Source: Acidimicrobiaceae bacterium (GTDB lineage: Bacteria; Actinomycetota; Acidimicrobiia; Acidimicrobiales; RAAP-2). From it: 64,000 bases of DNA. Under the pieces are notes generated by a model. The model was not told the origin of the DNA, ran no database searches, and saw nothing but the letters and a program-made list of their open reading frames with translations. Position 1 is the stretch's first letter. The number at the start of each line of letters is the position of its first letter. Made by a program: the position numbers and the translations under genes. The DNA lies in assembly GCA_003167415.1 (NCBI GenBank), contig PMTF01000019.1, forward strand, positions 1 to 64,000, given 5' to 3'. Positions 52,399-61,255 of the stretch are shown here, piece after piece.

Positions 52399-53802
52399 AT
52401 GGTGCGAAAGCGCAACACCAAGAGTGAACGCCTTCGCGATCCTCCTCCGATTATCAGGCGCCGGATTCCCTCGGGCCGCGGCGCGATGGAACAGCCGAAC
52501 GTTACGCACGACGGCGAAGCGCGACTCACCCCGAAGTTCTGGCTCGCCGTCGCGTTGGTGGGCATCGCCACCGGCCTCTTCGGCGACCTTTTGATGTGGC
52601 TACTGGCCGAGGCGGAGCACGTCGGATTCCACTACCACGCCGGATACTTTGAGAACGCGGTGGCGGCGGTGAGTTCGAGTCGGCGCATCGCCGTTCTGTT
52701 GATCGGCGGCGTCATCGGGGCGGTCTCGTGGTACCTGATCAGGCGTTATCTCAAGCACGAAAGTTCGGACATTGACGACGCCGTTTGGAACGGCGACGGC
52801 GAGCTGTCGCTTCGGCGGAGCTTTCTCACGTCGATCGTCTCGGAAGTCGTGATCGGACTCGGCGCGTCGATCGGGCGAGAAGCGGCGCCGAAGTTGATGG
52901 GCGGTGCGTCGGGCAGTGTGGTCTCGCACTGGTTCAATTTGAGCCCGGCGCAAAAGCGTTTGCTGGTGGCCTGCGGCGGCGGCGCAGGTCTGGCTTGCGT
53001 ATACAACGTGCCGCTCGGAGGGGCTATCTTCACGGCCGAAGTCCTCTACGGCAGCTTCGCGTTGCCGGTGGTGATGCCCGCGCTCGCGACGTCGCTCATC
53101 GCGACGATGGTGGCGTGGCTGTATCTGCCGAGCGGCGCCACCTACGCCGACATTCCCAGTTACCGCTTCAGCGGGTCGCTGATGGTCTGGTCGCTGTTGG
53201 CCGGTGTCGTCATCGGTCTCCTCGCGGTCTTCTACGTCCGGCTAATCGGATGGGCTTCGCACTATCGCGCAAAGGGAACGCACATCTTGTGGATCATGCC
53301 GGTCGCCTTTGCGATCCTCGGCGTCATCGGAATCTGGTATCCGCAGCTCTTCGGTAACGGCAAGGACATGGCTCACCAAGCGTTCCTCGGCATTGGCGGC
53401 GTCGGATTGTTGTTCGCGCTCTTTGCACTGAAACCGATCGTCACCGCGATGATGCTCGGGAGCGGCGCCGCGGGCGGCGTCTTCACGCCGTTTCTCGCGA
53501 CCGGCGCGCTCTTCGGTGCGTTCTTCGGCGCGCTCTGGATCCACCTGTGGCCGGGCGCCCCCGTCGGGGCCTTCGCCCTCGTGGGTGCGGCCGCGATGAT
53601 CGGGGCTTCGATGCAGGCCCCGTTGGCCGGACTGGTGCTGGTACTCGAGCTGACGCATAGCGGCTTCTCGCTGGCCATACCGATGATGGCCGCCACCGCA
53701 ATCGCTACTCTCCTCGTTCGTCAAATTGACGGGTACAGCATCTATTCGGCTCGCCTGCCGCGCCGCGACGACCTCGCGCGCGCTTCCCCAGAAGGTACGT
53801 GA
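52399..53802 (+). CDS. ClC-family chloride channel/transporter
   Basis: The 467-residue protein has about ten hydrophobic helices and the ClC signatures GASIGREAAPKLM (usual GKEGPxxH position; the gating Glu is retained, Gly-Pro is Ala-Ala-Pro) and GSGAAGGVFTPFLATGALFGA. It probably exchanges Cl- for H+ or conducts Cl-. GTG/ATG 52399 and ATG 52486 are both possible; the shorter start removes a polar, basic N-terminus. Confidence 0.88.
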   Translation: MVRKRNTKSERLRDPPPIIRRRIPSGRGAMEQPNVTHDGEARLTPKFWLAVALVGIATGLFGDLLMWLLAEAEHVGFHYHAGYFENAVAAVSSSRRIAVLLIGGVIGAVSWYLIRRYLKHESSDIDDAVWNGDGELSLRRSFLTSIVSEVVIGLGASIGREAAPKLMGGASGSVVSHWFNLSPAQKRLLVACGGGAGLACVYNVPLGGAIFTAEVLYGSFALPVVMPALATSLIATMVAWLYLPSGATYADIPSYRFSGSLMVWSLLAGVVIGLLAVFYVRLIGWASHYRAKGTHILWIMPVAFAILGVIGIWYPQLFGNGKDMAHQAFLGIGGVGLLFALFALKPIVTAMMLGSGAAGGVFTPFLATGALFGAFFGALWIHLWPGAPVGAFALVGAAAMIGASMQAPLAGLVLVLELTHSGFSLAIPMMAATAIATLLVRQIDGYSIYSARLPRRDDLARASPEGT

Positions 53803-53850
53803 GAGCGCACTCTCGGGCGTTGCCGCCTTGCAGCGTGGAAGAATGGTGAC

Positions 53851-54468
53851 GTGTACGTTCCCCCGAAGCACGCCATCGGCGAAGAGGCCGCGTGGGCCAT
53901 CATCCGTGAGGCCGGAGCCGGCATGCTGGTGGTCGCTAAGTCCGACGGCCTCCAGAGCGTCTTCGTGCCTGTCGTCGTGAGCGAGGACCGCACGAAGATC
54001 CTCTCGCACGTCGCCAAGGCCAATTCGTGGTGGCGCTCGCTGAACGACGGGGACGAGGTACTCGGGCTCTTCTTGGTGGCCAGTGCCTACGTGTCGCCGT
54101 CGAACTATCCGAGCCGCTTCGAGAGTCCCGGTGTGGTGCCGACCTGGAACTACGTGGCGGCCGAGGTCCGAGGTCGCCTCACCGTGCACGACGACCCCGA
54201 CTGGCTCCAGCGACAGGTGCGCGTACTGACCAGCCAGTTCGAGGTCGGTCGCTCACCCGAATGGCGCGTCGAGGACGCGCCGAGTGAGTACGTCGAGAGG
54301 CAAGTGAAGGCCATTGTCGGCATCGAGATCGACGTCGTGGCGATCCAGGGTAAGGCCAAGTTGTCACAGAACCGACCAGAGGTGGACCACGACTCGGTGC
54401 GCGACAACCTGGCCCAAGGCAGTCCGGCCGACCGCAACGTGGCCGCGCGCATGAACGATGACGCGTGA
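53851..54468 (+). CDS. FMN-binding PaiB-like protein
   Basis: The 205-residue protein has the PaiB/FMN-binding split-barrel layout: MYVPPKHA at the N-terminus, HVAKANSWWRSL near 50-61, and GVVPTWNYVAAEVRGRL, then a C-terminal KLSQNRPEVDHDSVRDNL. In Bacillus PaiB represses sporulation and protease genes; in other bacteria the function is unclear. It is coupled by overlap to two GNAT genes, forming a three-gene unit. Confidence 0.85.
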   Translation: MYVPPKHAIGEEAAWAIIREAGAGMLVVAKSDGLQSVFVPVVVSEDRTKILSHVAKANSWWRSLNDGDEVLGLFLVASAYVSPSNYPSRFESPGVVPTWNYVAAEVRGRLTVHDDPDWLQRQVRVLTSQFEVGRSPEWRVEDAPSEYVERQVKAIVGIEIDVVAIQGKAKLSQNRPEVDHDSVRDNLAQGSPADRNVAARMNDDA

Positions 54469-54955
54469 GTCGACCCTGACCATCCGCCTCTGCGGGCTCG
54501 ACGACTGGCAGGACCTTCGCGCGATTCGCCTCGAGGCGCTCGCCGATACCCCCGACGCCTACGGCTCAACCTACGAAGAGTCGGTGCTCTGGTCCGACGC
54601 GCAGTGGAAAAACGCCGCCTCCACTCGCCTTTTCTACCTCGCCGATCGAGACGGCGGCGTGGTCGGCATGGTCTCGGGTGGCTTCAATGACGCCCACCCC
54701 GGAACCCGCTGGCTCTACGGCATGTACGTCACGCCGAGCGAACGAGGAAGTGGAACGGCGGCGCTGTTGGTGCGCGCCATTGACGACTGGGCCAGGAGCC
54801 ACGGCGTCGCCGAGGTCTACCTGCACGTGACGAACTCGGTGCCGCGCGCTCGCGCCTTCTATGAGAAGGTGGGATTTCGCACCACCGGGGAGAGTTTCCG
54901 TATGGACCGCGACCATTCGCTGACTCTGGAGACCATGGTGCAACACCTTGACTGA
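54458..54955 (+). CDS. GNAT-family N-acetyltransferase
   Basis: The 165-residue protein has LDDWQDLRAIRLEALADTPDAYGST at the N-terminus and WLYGMYVTPSERGSGTAALLVRAID (about 88-112), then VTNSVPRARAFYEKVGF. The substrate is unknown. It starts in an 11-nt overlap with the PaiB-like gene and overlaps the next GNAT by 8 nt, so it is co-translated with both. Confidence 0.85.
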   Translation: MTRESTLTIRLCGLDDWQDLRAIRLEALADTPDAYGSTYEESVLWSDAQWKNAASTRLFYLADRDGGVVGMVSGGFNDAHPGTRWLYGMYVTPSERGSGTAALLVRAIDDWARSHGVAEVYLHVTNSVPRARAFYEKVGFRTTGESFRMDRDHSLTLETMVQHLD

Positions 54956-55421
54956 CGAACTTCGCGTCGCGCGCGTCTCGGCCGACCAACTGCACGAACT
55001 TCGTCGTAGAGTCCTGCGCAATGACGACCCCGCGATCTATCACCCGGATCCCCGGGACGAGGAGGAGACCTCGTGGCATTACGGCGGGTTCATCGGCTCT
55101 CGTCTCGTCGTGAGCGCGTCGTTCTTTCCGTCGGCGCCACCGATGAACACGGAGCTGGTCACCGTGCAATTGCGCTACATGGCGACCGACTTTGACGTCC
55201 AGGGACGAGGCTACGGCGCTGGCGTGCTCGCCTTCGCCGAAGAGGACCTTCGCGCGCATGGCGTCGAACAGGTCTGGGCCAACGGACGTGACACGGCACT
55301 GGGCTTCTACGAATCGGTGGGGTGGCGGAGGGTCGAGGGATCAGAGCACCTCAGTGCCGAGACGATGTTGCCTCACACGGTGATCTTCAAACGACTGTCG
55401 CGCGACGAAGTGGCGCCGTAA
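54948..55421 (+). CDS. GNAT-family N-acetyltransferase
   Basis: The 157-residue protein has LRRRVLRNDDPAIYHPDPRDE near the start and RYMATDFDVQGRGYGAGVLAFAEEDL (about 77-102) as the acetyl-CoA site, followed by ALGFYESVGWRRV. Start TTG 54948 overlaps the previous gene. The pairing of two different GNAT domains in one unit is unusual but not rare. Confidence 0.82.
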   Translation: MTDELRVARVSADQLHELRRRVLRNDDPAIYHPDPRDEEETSWHYGGFIGSRLVVSASFFPSAPPMNTELVTVQLRYMATDFDVQGRGYGAGVLAFAEEDLRAHGVEQVWANGRDTALGFYESVGWRRVEGSEHLSAETMLPHTVIFKRLSRDEVAP

Positions 55422-55449
55422 TTGGAGCGTCCTTAACTAGGTTTAAGGC

Positions 55450-56460
55450 ATGCGAAAGACACTTTGGGTGATCGTGGCCGTGCTCGTCGTCGGGGCCATC
55501 GGGGCAGTGGCCTACTTCCACTTTCATAAGAACACCACCACGCCAACGTCCACGACGACGACCACGACGCTGCCCCAGTACCCGACCGCGCCGCTCACCG
55601 GTCTGCCCGATCCGTCCGGTCTCTCAGTGAAGCGCCCGGCGCTGACCGTCAAGATCGAGAACACGCCCCAAGCGCTGCCCCAGTGGGGTATCGACCAGGC
55701 CGACGTCGTCTACGAAGAGATCGTGAACGGCGGGATCACCCGACTGGCGGCGATCTTCAACTCGCACGCCCCCGCGAAGGTCGGACCGGTTCGTTCGGTG
55801 CGACCGACCGACACCCAGGTCGTGTGGCCCCTGGGGGGAATCTTCGCCTACTCCGGTGGCGCCCCCTACGCGGTAGCGAGCATCTCGACGGCGCCGGTGA
55901 AACTGATCGACGAAAACAGCGCCGGGACCGCGATGTTCCGCGATCCCAACCTCTACGCGCCGCACAACCTTTTCGCGATCGCCCCCCGGCTCTTCGCCTT
56001 CGGCGGCACCCCGGTGCCGCCTCCGCCGCTCTTCTCGTATCGAACTTCGACAGAGAAAGCGGGCGGCCTACCGGTCGTGAGCTTCATCGTTCCCTTTCCG
56101 AGCATGTACCGGGTGACCTGGACCTGGGATACGGCCACCGCGTCGTGGGACCGGACCCTCTTCGGCTTGGCCGACGTGACCGGGACGGGCGTGCGTGAGT
56201 CGCCCAAGAACGTCATCGTCATGTGGGTGAACTACGTGAACGGCATTGGTACCGAGGCTTCCTACGCGAACTTGCAGGGATCGGGGACCGCCGCGTTCTT
56301 CGCCGAGGGCAAAGAGACCATGGGTACTTGGTCGCGGGGCCCGTCCAAAGCCGACGTCGTGCAGTACAAGACGGCGAACGGCAAGACGGCCCTGATGACG
56401 CCCGGTCAGACTTGGGTCGAACTCTTGAACGTCGGAGTGGCGCTCGCAGTCACGCGGTGA
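55450..56460 (+). CDS. Secreted/membrane-anchored DUF3048 protein
   Basis: The 336-residue protein has one N-terminal hydrophobic segment (about 5-24) and a Thr/Pro-rich linker. Two DUF3048 halves follow, with VKIENTPQALPQWGIDQADVVYE and RLAAIFNSHAPAKVGPVRSVRPTD in the first and SKADVVQYKTANGKTALMTPGQTWVELL in the second. Related B. subtilis YerB has no assigned biochemical role. It ends overlapping the convergent SRPBCC gene by 11 bp. Confidence 0.85.
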   Translation: MRKTLWVIVAVLVVGAIGAVAYFHFHKNTTTPTSTTTTTTLPQYPTAPLTGLPDPSGLSVKRPALTVKIENTPQALPQWGIDQADVVYEEIVNGGITRLAAIFNSHAPAKVGPVRSVRPTDTQVVWPLGGIFAYSGGAPYAVASISTAPVKLIDENSAGTAMFRDPNLYAPHNLFAIAPRLFAFGGTPVPPPPLFSYRTSTEKAGGLPVVSFIVPFPSMYRVTWTWDTATASWDRTLFGLADVTGTGVRESPKNVIVMWVNYVNGIGTEASYANLQGSGTAAFFAEGKETMGTWSRGPSKADVVQYKTANGKTALMTPGQTWVELLNVGVALAVTR

Positions 56461-56881
56461 CGATCGACTCCAGCCGTTGCAGCGTTCCTTCCATGGCCGC
56501 GCGGTTACGTTCGGGAAAGCCCAGGGCGATGATCACGAAAGCCCACGGTCGGTCGTAGTTGAACGACTCGGTGACCAGGGTGCCACCGTCGACCTCTTCT
56601 AAGTCGTAGCGCCACACGAACAGCGCGAAGTGGTGCCACGCGATGGAACGGTTCTCCTGGAATTGGACGACGCGGTTGCGCGTGACGTAGTCGAGTCCCA
56701 ACTTCATGTGCATCGAAAAGGTCGAGCCGAGGGCTAATCGTTGGGGGGCCTTCTTCACCGACGTCACCGAACCGGAGCCGTCGAGGCGGACGTGTTGGCG
56801 CGGATCGGCCAGGAGATCGAAGATCCGCGACGGGGTCGCGGGGATTAGTCGGGAGACCGAAATCGAGCGAGACGACGACAT
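56450..56881 (-). CDS. SRPBCC-family (START-like) small-molecule-binding protein
   Basis: The 143-residue protein has VSRLIPATPSRIFDLLADPRQHVRLDGSGSV at the N-terminus, a typical polyketide-cyclase/SRPBCC start, followed by VVQFQENRSIAWHHF and a C-terminal helix. It probably binds a hydrophobic ligand. ATG 56881 is used; the longer in-frame start adds residues outside the fold. It is convergent with and overlapping DUF3048. Confidence 0.82.
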   Translation of the reverse strand: MSSSRSISVSRLIPATPSRIFDLLADPRQHVRLDGSGSVTSVKKAPQRLALGSTFSMHMKLGLDYVTRNRVVQFQENRSIAWHHFALFVWRYDLEEVDGGTLVTESFNYDRPWAFVIIALGFPERNRAAMEGTLQRLESIVTA

Positions 56882-56925
56882 GACGTCAGCGTATGGTGGA
56901 GAGTTGACACGGCGATCGGAGCGCA

Positions 56926-57810
56926 ATGAACTACCACGAAATCCTCATTGACACCCCCGACGGACGGACGCTCGAAATAGGGACCCTCGGTGAACCGTCC
57001 GGTCACACGGTCCTCTTTCATCACGGCACGCCCGGTTCGGCAAATTTGGTGAAGATGCTCGCGCCACTGGCCGCCGACGGCAGCCTGTTCGTGGTCACGA
57101 CCTCGCGCGCCGGATACGGCAAGTCGACGCGTCTCGAGGGCCGCGACGTCGCCTCGGTCGTGAATGACGCCCGCGCGGCGTTGGATGCCTTGGGTCGCAG
57201 CGACTACGTCGTCGTCGGTTGGTCCGGCGGAGGCCCCCACGCCCTGGCCTGCGCGGCGCTCGACGCGCCGCGATGTCTCGCGGCGTGGTCGCTCGCCGGT
57301 GTCGTGCCCACCACGGTTGACTTTGATTGGACCGAAGGCATGGGACCGGAAAACGTGGCGGAGTTCGCGCTCGCCAAAGAGGGCGGTCCGGAGTACGAGG
57401 CCGTAATGGAGACGGCCAGCGAAGCGTTTGGCGCGGCGACCAAGGACGACATCATTGAGTTGTTCGGTGGACTGCTGAGCGAGCCGGACAAAGCAGTCTT
57501 TGAACCCGAAGCGCGGCGAGAGGACTTCGTCGCGTCAATGCGGCAAGGATTCGAATTCGGGTGGCGGGGATTTTACGATGACGACCAGGCGATGATCAAG
57601 GAGTGGGGATTCGACCCCACGACGATCACCGTGCCCGTCGCCGTGTGGTTCGGCGATCACGACCTTATGGTCCCACGCACGCACGGGGAATGGTTGGTCG
57701 AGAAGCTGCCGACCGCGAGTCCACACTTCTTCGCCGGCGATGGTCACGTGTCCCTGGTCGTCAATCACCTCGACGAACTGTCCGCGGCGATCAAGAAGAC
57801 CTATGTCTAG
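56926..57810 (+). CDS. Alpha/beta-hydrolase-fold protein
   Basis: The 294-residue protein has an oxyanion-region HHGTPGS near 32-38, the nucleophile elbow VVGWSGGGPHAL (Ser near 101), an acid at FGDHDLMVP, and the catalytic His in GDGHVSLV near the C-terminus. Its substrate is unknown; the pattern suits a small esterase, epoxide or haloalkane-type hydrolase or a peptidase. It is 45 bp downstream of the divergent SRPBCC gene. Confidence 0.88.
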   Translation: MNYHEILIDTPDGRTLEIGTLGEPSGHTVLFHHGTPGSANLVKMLAPLAADGSLFVVTTSRAGYGKSTRLEGRDVASVVNDARAALDALGRSDYVVVGWSGGGPHALACAALDAPRCLAAWSLAGVVPTTVDFDWTEGMGPENVAEFALAKEGGPEYEAVMETASEAFGAATKDDIIELFGGLLSEPDKAVFEPEARREDFVASMRQGFEFGWRGFYDDDQAMIKEWGFDPTTITVPVAVWFGDHDLMVPRTHGEWLVEKLPTASPHFFAGDGHVSLVVNHLDELSAAIKKTYV

Positions 57811-57840
57811 ACGAACGACGGCTGTCGGACTGGTCGATTC

Positions 57841-58851
57841 GTGCGAATAGGGAACCTCTACGGACCGGACGCCACGTTCCTCGGCGTGCCCGCGGTCGAC
57901 CCGGACGTGGCGTCCCAGTGGGCGACTGCGGGCGCGGTGATCATTGGGGCGCCCTTTGACGGCGGGACGTCACACCGACCGGGGTGTCGATTTGGTCCGC
58001 AAGCGATCCGCGTCACCGACTATCTGCCGCACGACGGGATGCGCCCGAGCCTGGCCCTCGGCGTCGATGCGTTGACAGACCTCTCGGTCGTCGACCTCGG
58101 CGACGTCGAAATGCCATCAGGCGACACCGAAAAATCTCTCCGTCGGCTCGAAGAGCGAGTGACCGCGGTCGCCATGGCCGGCGTCGTTCCCGTCGTGCTC
58201 GGAGGCGATCACACCATCGCCCTGCCCGACGTGACCGGCGTGGCCCGACACGTCGGCTGGGGACGGGTCGCGGTTATCCACTTTGACGCCCACGCCGACA
58301 CCGGTGATTTGCAGATGGGTTCGCTCTACGGACACGGCACCCCCATGCGGCGGCTCATCGAATCGGGTGCCTGTCGCGGGGACCGCTTCTTGCAGATCGG
58401 ACTGCGCGGCTACTGGCCCGAACCGGCGACGCTCGAGTGGATGGCCGAGCAGGGGATGCGTTCGTTCGAAATGAGCGAGATCGGGTCGCGCGGGCTCGAC
58501 GACGTGCTCGACGAGGCGATGTCCATCGCCATGAACGAATGTGACGCGGTCTTTTTGTCGGTGGACGTCGACGTGGTGGATCCTGGCTCGGCTCCGGGCA
58601 CCGGCACGCCCGAACCGGGCGGACTTTCGAGTCGCCAACTGCTCGACGCGGTGCGCCGCATCGCGATGGAAACGCCCGTCGGCGGCGTGGACGTCGTCGA
58701 GGTCTCGCCGCCGTACGACCACGCCGAGATCACGGCCTACCTGGGTAACCGCATCGTCCTCGAGGCGCTGGGCGGGATGGCCTGGCGCCGCAAGTCCCAG
58801 CGCGGCGAGGCGACGCGCAACCCGAGCGATCCGCTGTTGGAAGGTCGCTAG
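57841..58851 (+). CDS. Ureohydrolase (agmatinase/arginase family)
   Basis: The 336-residue protein binds two manganese ions. Metal ligands appear in GGDHTIALP (His), HFDAHADTGD (Asp/His/Asp) and LSVDVDVVDPGSAPGTGTPEPGG (Asp/Asp). These match agmatinase-like ureohydrolases more than arginase, yet guanidinobutyrase or similar is possible. Start GTG 57841. It is convergent with, and overlaps by 4 bp, a group II amino-acid decarboxylase, a combination that could make polyamines if the decarboxylase acts on arginine. Confidence 0.9.
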   Translation: MRIGNLYGPDATFLGVPAVDPDVASQWATAGAVIIGAPFDGGTSHRPGCRFGPQAIRVTDYLPHDGMRPSLALGVDALTDLSVVDLGDVEMPSGDTEKSLRRLEERVTAVAMAGVVPVVLGGDHTIALPDVTGVARHVGWGRVAVIHFDAHADTGDLQMGSLYGHGTPMRRLIESGACRGDRFLQIGLRGYWPEPATLEWMAEQGMRSFEMSEIGSRGLDDVLDEAMSIAMNECDAVFLSVDVDVVDPGSAPGTGTPEPGGLSSRQLLDAVRRIAMETPVGGVDVVEVSPPYDHAEITAYLGNRIVLEALGGMAWRRKSQRGEATRNPSDPLLEGR

Positions 58852-60218
58852 TCGGCCATCGATTCGAGGATCTGATCCACGAGTTCGTCGGTCGTGTTGG
58901 GGTGCAAGAACGCCAGTCGACCGACCGTCTCGCCTTCCCACTTCGTGGGCGTCACGAAGGCGACCTGGTCGCGTAGCAGTTGATGACTCCACGCGGTGTA
59001 GTCCTCGCTGGTCCAACCTTTTCGTCGAAAGAGGACGATCGAGAGGCTGATCGGGCGAATCATTTCCACGTAGTCGAGATCGTTGATCTTCTTTTCGGTG
59101 CGGTGCGCGATGTCGACGGCGCACTGCACCGCGCTCTCGTAGGCGGCGGTGCCGTTGGTGACGAGGGAGAACCAGAAGGGGAGTCCCCGGGCCCGGCGCG
59201 ACAGGTGAATCGCGAAGTCCGAAGGGTTCCACTCGTAGTGCTGGTCGTCGCTCGAGTGCAGGATGTCGAGGTAGCCGGCTTGTTGGGCGAGGACCTTTCG
59301 CGCAATCGTCGGATCGCGGTAGATCAACGCGCAGCAGTCGAGGGGACCGAAGAGCCACTTGTGCGGGTCGACGATGAAGCTGTCGGCGTGTCGAACGCCC
59401 GCGAGCAGGTGTCGCTCGGTCGGTGAGAACAGCGCGGCCCCGCCGTAGGCGCCGTCGACGTGGAACCACAGGTCGTGTTCGCGCGCGTAGCTACCGAGGC
59501 CCTCGAGGTCGTCGACGATGCCGGCGTTGGTCGTCCCCGAGGTCGCCACGACACCAATCACGCTTTCGGGGTTCGGGTCCTTCGCCATCGCTTGCTCCAG
59601 GCTGGCCCTCGTGAAGCGGTGATCGTCGGTCGTCACGATGAGCGGCTGGATGCCGAGCACGTGCAACGCTTTGCCGATGCTCGAGTGGGCGTCGGAGGAG
59701 ATGGCGTAGCGCACCTCGTGCGGCAAGAGGTTCGGTCGCTTGGCCCGTCCCACGTCGCGTCCGACGGTGAGACTCGACAGGTTGCCCAACGAGCCGCCGG
59801 AGACGAAGGCGCCCCCGGAGCCTTCGGGCATTCCGGCCAACTCCGCGAGGTACTCGAGGGCCAGGTTCTCCGCTCGCACCACGCCGCTCGACTCCAGCCA
59901 GCTGGTGCCGTTGAGACCGGAGCAGGCGACCACCATGTCGAAGAGCAGCGAATTCTTGGTCGGGGCGTTGGGGATGAAGGCGAGGAAGGCGGGCGAGTCG
60001 ATGGAGACGACCGCCGGAGCCAGATCGTTCTTGAAGAATTCGAGAATCTCGTCGGCGTCGTGGCCCTCGGCTCGGATGAAACCTTTCATGTCGCCCGGGG
60101 GCGTCGCGTTCAAACTTCCGTAGTCCAAAGGCACCGGGTCCATCGAGAGGCGGTCTCGGCAGTAGTCAAAAACTTCGTCCGCCAACGTCGCGTCGTACTC
60201 AAACATCGGGTGCCCCAT
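58848..60218 (-). CDS. Group II pyridoxal-dependent amino-acid decarboxylase
   Basis: The 456-residue protein has the fold-type I PLP signatures of aromatic-amino-acid/glutamate/diaminobutyrate decarboxylases: GGAFVSGGSLGNLSSL in the early half, VVATSGTTNAGIVDDLEG, HVDGAYGGAA with the PLP-binding Asp, and VDPHKWLFGPLDCC with the Schiff-base Lys. The substrate cannot be told by eye. ATG 60218 is used because the upstream in-frame region is not conserved. It is convergent with the ureohydrolase gene. Confidence 0.88.
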   Translation of the reverse strand: MGHPMFEYDATLADEVFDYCRDRLSMDPVPLDYGSLNATPPGDMKGFIRAEGHDADEILEFFKNDLAPAVVSIDSPAFLAFIPNAPTKNSLLFDMVVACSGLNGTSWLESSGVVRAENLALEYLAELAGMPEGSGGAFVSGGSLGNLSSLTVGRDVGRAKRPNLLPHEVRYAISSDAHSSIGKALHVLGIQPLIVTTDDHRFTRASLEQAMAKDPNPESVIGVVATSGTTNAGIVDDLEGLGSYAREHDLWFHVDGAYGGAALFSPTERHLLAGVRHADSFIVDPHKWLFGPLDCCALIYRDPTIARKVLAQQAGYLDILHSSDDQHYEWNPSDFAIHLSRRARGLPFWFSLVTNGTAAYESAVQCAVDIAHRTEKKINDLDYVEMIRPISLSIVLFRRKGWTSEDYTAWSHQLLRDQVAFVTPTKWEGETVGRLAFLHPNTTDELVDQILESMAD

Positions 60219-60322
60219 TGCACGGCCTTTCGAAATTGATCCCTGTCTATCGTACGACCTCAAACGACCTTCTCCGATCCAGGACCGCGGGACGATTGTG
60301 GCCGTCGAAGTAACCTCGCGTG

Positions 60323-61234
60323 ATGGCAACGCTGCGTACTGGTTACCTCGGTCCCGAAGGCTCGTTCTCGCACGAGGCCGTCTCCAACGTGGAGAACGTG
60401 ACGCCCGTCGCGTGCGAATCACTGGTCGACCTGCTCTCGTCGGTCGCCGACTCCTCGCTCGACCAGGGTCTGGTGCCGCTCGAGAACGCTATCGAAGGAA
60501 CAGTGTCGGCCACCATCGACGGACTGGTCTTCGACCATGAACTGGTGATCGTGCGAGAGATCGTCATCCCGATTCGCCTGCACTTGCTCGCTCGGCCCGG
60601 CGTGGCCGTCGAGGACCTGACCAGCGTGCGCAGTTACGTGCACGCCTTGGCCCAGTGCCAGGGCTACCTGCACCAGTTGGACGTGGAGATCAGTCAGACG
60701 ACCTCGACGTCCCAAGCGGCGCGCGAGGTCGCCGATTCCAGCGAACCGTGGGCCGCGGTCGCCTCGACGCTGGCCGGCGAACTCTTCGGTCTGGTGGCGC
60801 TGGCCACCGATATCGAGGATCATCCCGACAACGCCACCCGGTTCGTGGTCGTCGGACGCGAGCGCGTCGCCGCGCCCACCGGTCACGACCGAACGACCAT
60901 CGTGTGCTTTCAAGACGCCGACCGCCCCGGATCGCTTTACGCCATCCTTGGTCGCTTCGCCGCGCGCGATATCAACCTCACGAAGTTGGAGAGTCGTCCG
61001 ACGAAACGGGGACTGGGCGATTACTGCTTCGTGATCGAGTTCGAGGGTCACGTCGCCGATGACGTCGTCGCCGACTGCCTGGCCGATCTCCAGGCGCACC
61101 TCGCGCGAGTGAAATTCCTCGGTTCCTATCCGGTCACCGGTATCGACGCCACTGATCGCCGCGAAGCGGTCGCCGAAGCTCGCCGTTCGGCCGATGAGTG
61201 GATCACGGAGATTCGTTCTCGCATCGCGCCGTGA
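60323..61234 (+). CDS. pheA: Prephenate dehydratase
   Basis: It converts prephenate to phenylpyruvate, the precursor of phenylalanine. The 303-residue protein has the dehydratase domain (about 3-185) with LGPEGSFSHEAV, PLENAIEGTVSATIDGL and DNATRFVVVGRE, and a C-terminal ACT regulatory domain (about 195-280) with RPGSLYAILGRFAARDINLTKLESRP, the phenylalanine-binding ESRP. It starts ATG 60323 (GTG 60320 also possible). It stands alone, convergent with the histidine kinase. Confidence 0.93.
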   Translation: MATLRTGYLGPEGSFSHEAVSNVENVTPVACESLVDLLSSVADSSLDQGLVPLENAIEGTVSATIDGLVFDHELVIVREIVIPIRLHLLARPGVAVEDLTSVRSYVHALAQCQGYLHQLDVEISQTTSTSQAAREVADSSEPWAAVASTLAGELFGLVALATDIEDHPDNATRFVVVGRERVAAPTGHDRTTIVCFQDADRPGSLYAILGRFAARDINLTKLESRPTKRGLGDYCFVIEFEGHVADDVVADCLADLQAHLARVKFLGSYPVTGIDATDRREAVAEARRSADEWITEIRSRIAP

Positions 61235-61255
61235 AGAGCGACGGCTGAGGTTCGC

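Noticed and set aside
58117-59469. A 450-codon minus-strand frame across the ureohydrolase and decarboxylase
   Set aside because: It is Arg/Pro-rich, lacks motifs, and conflicts with two well-supported genes.
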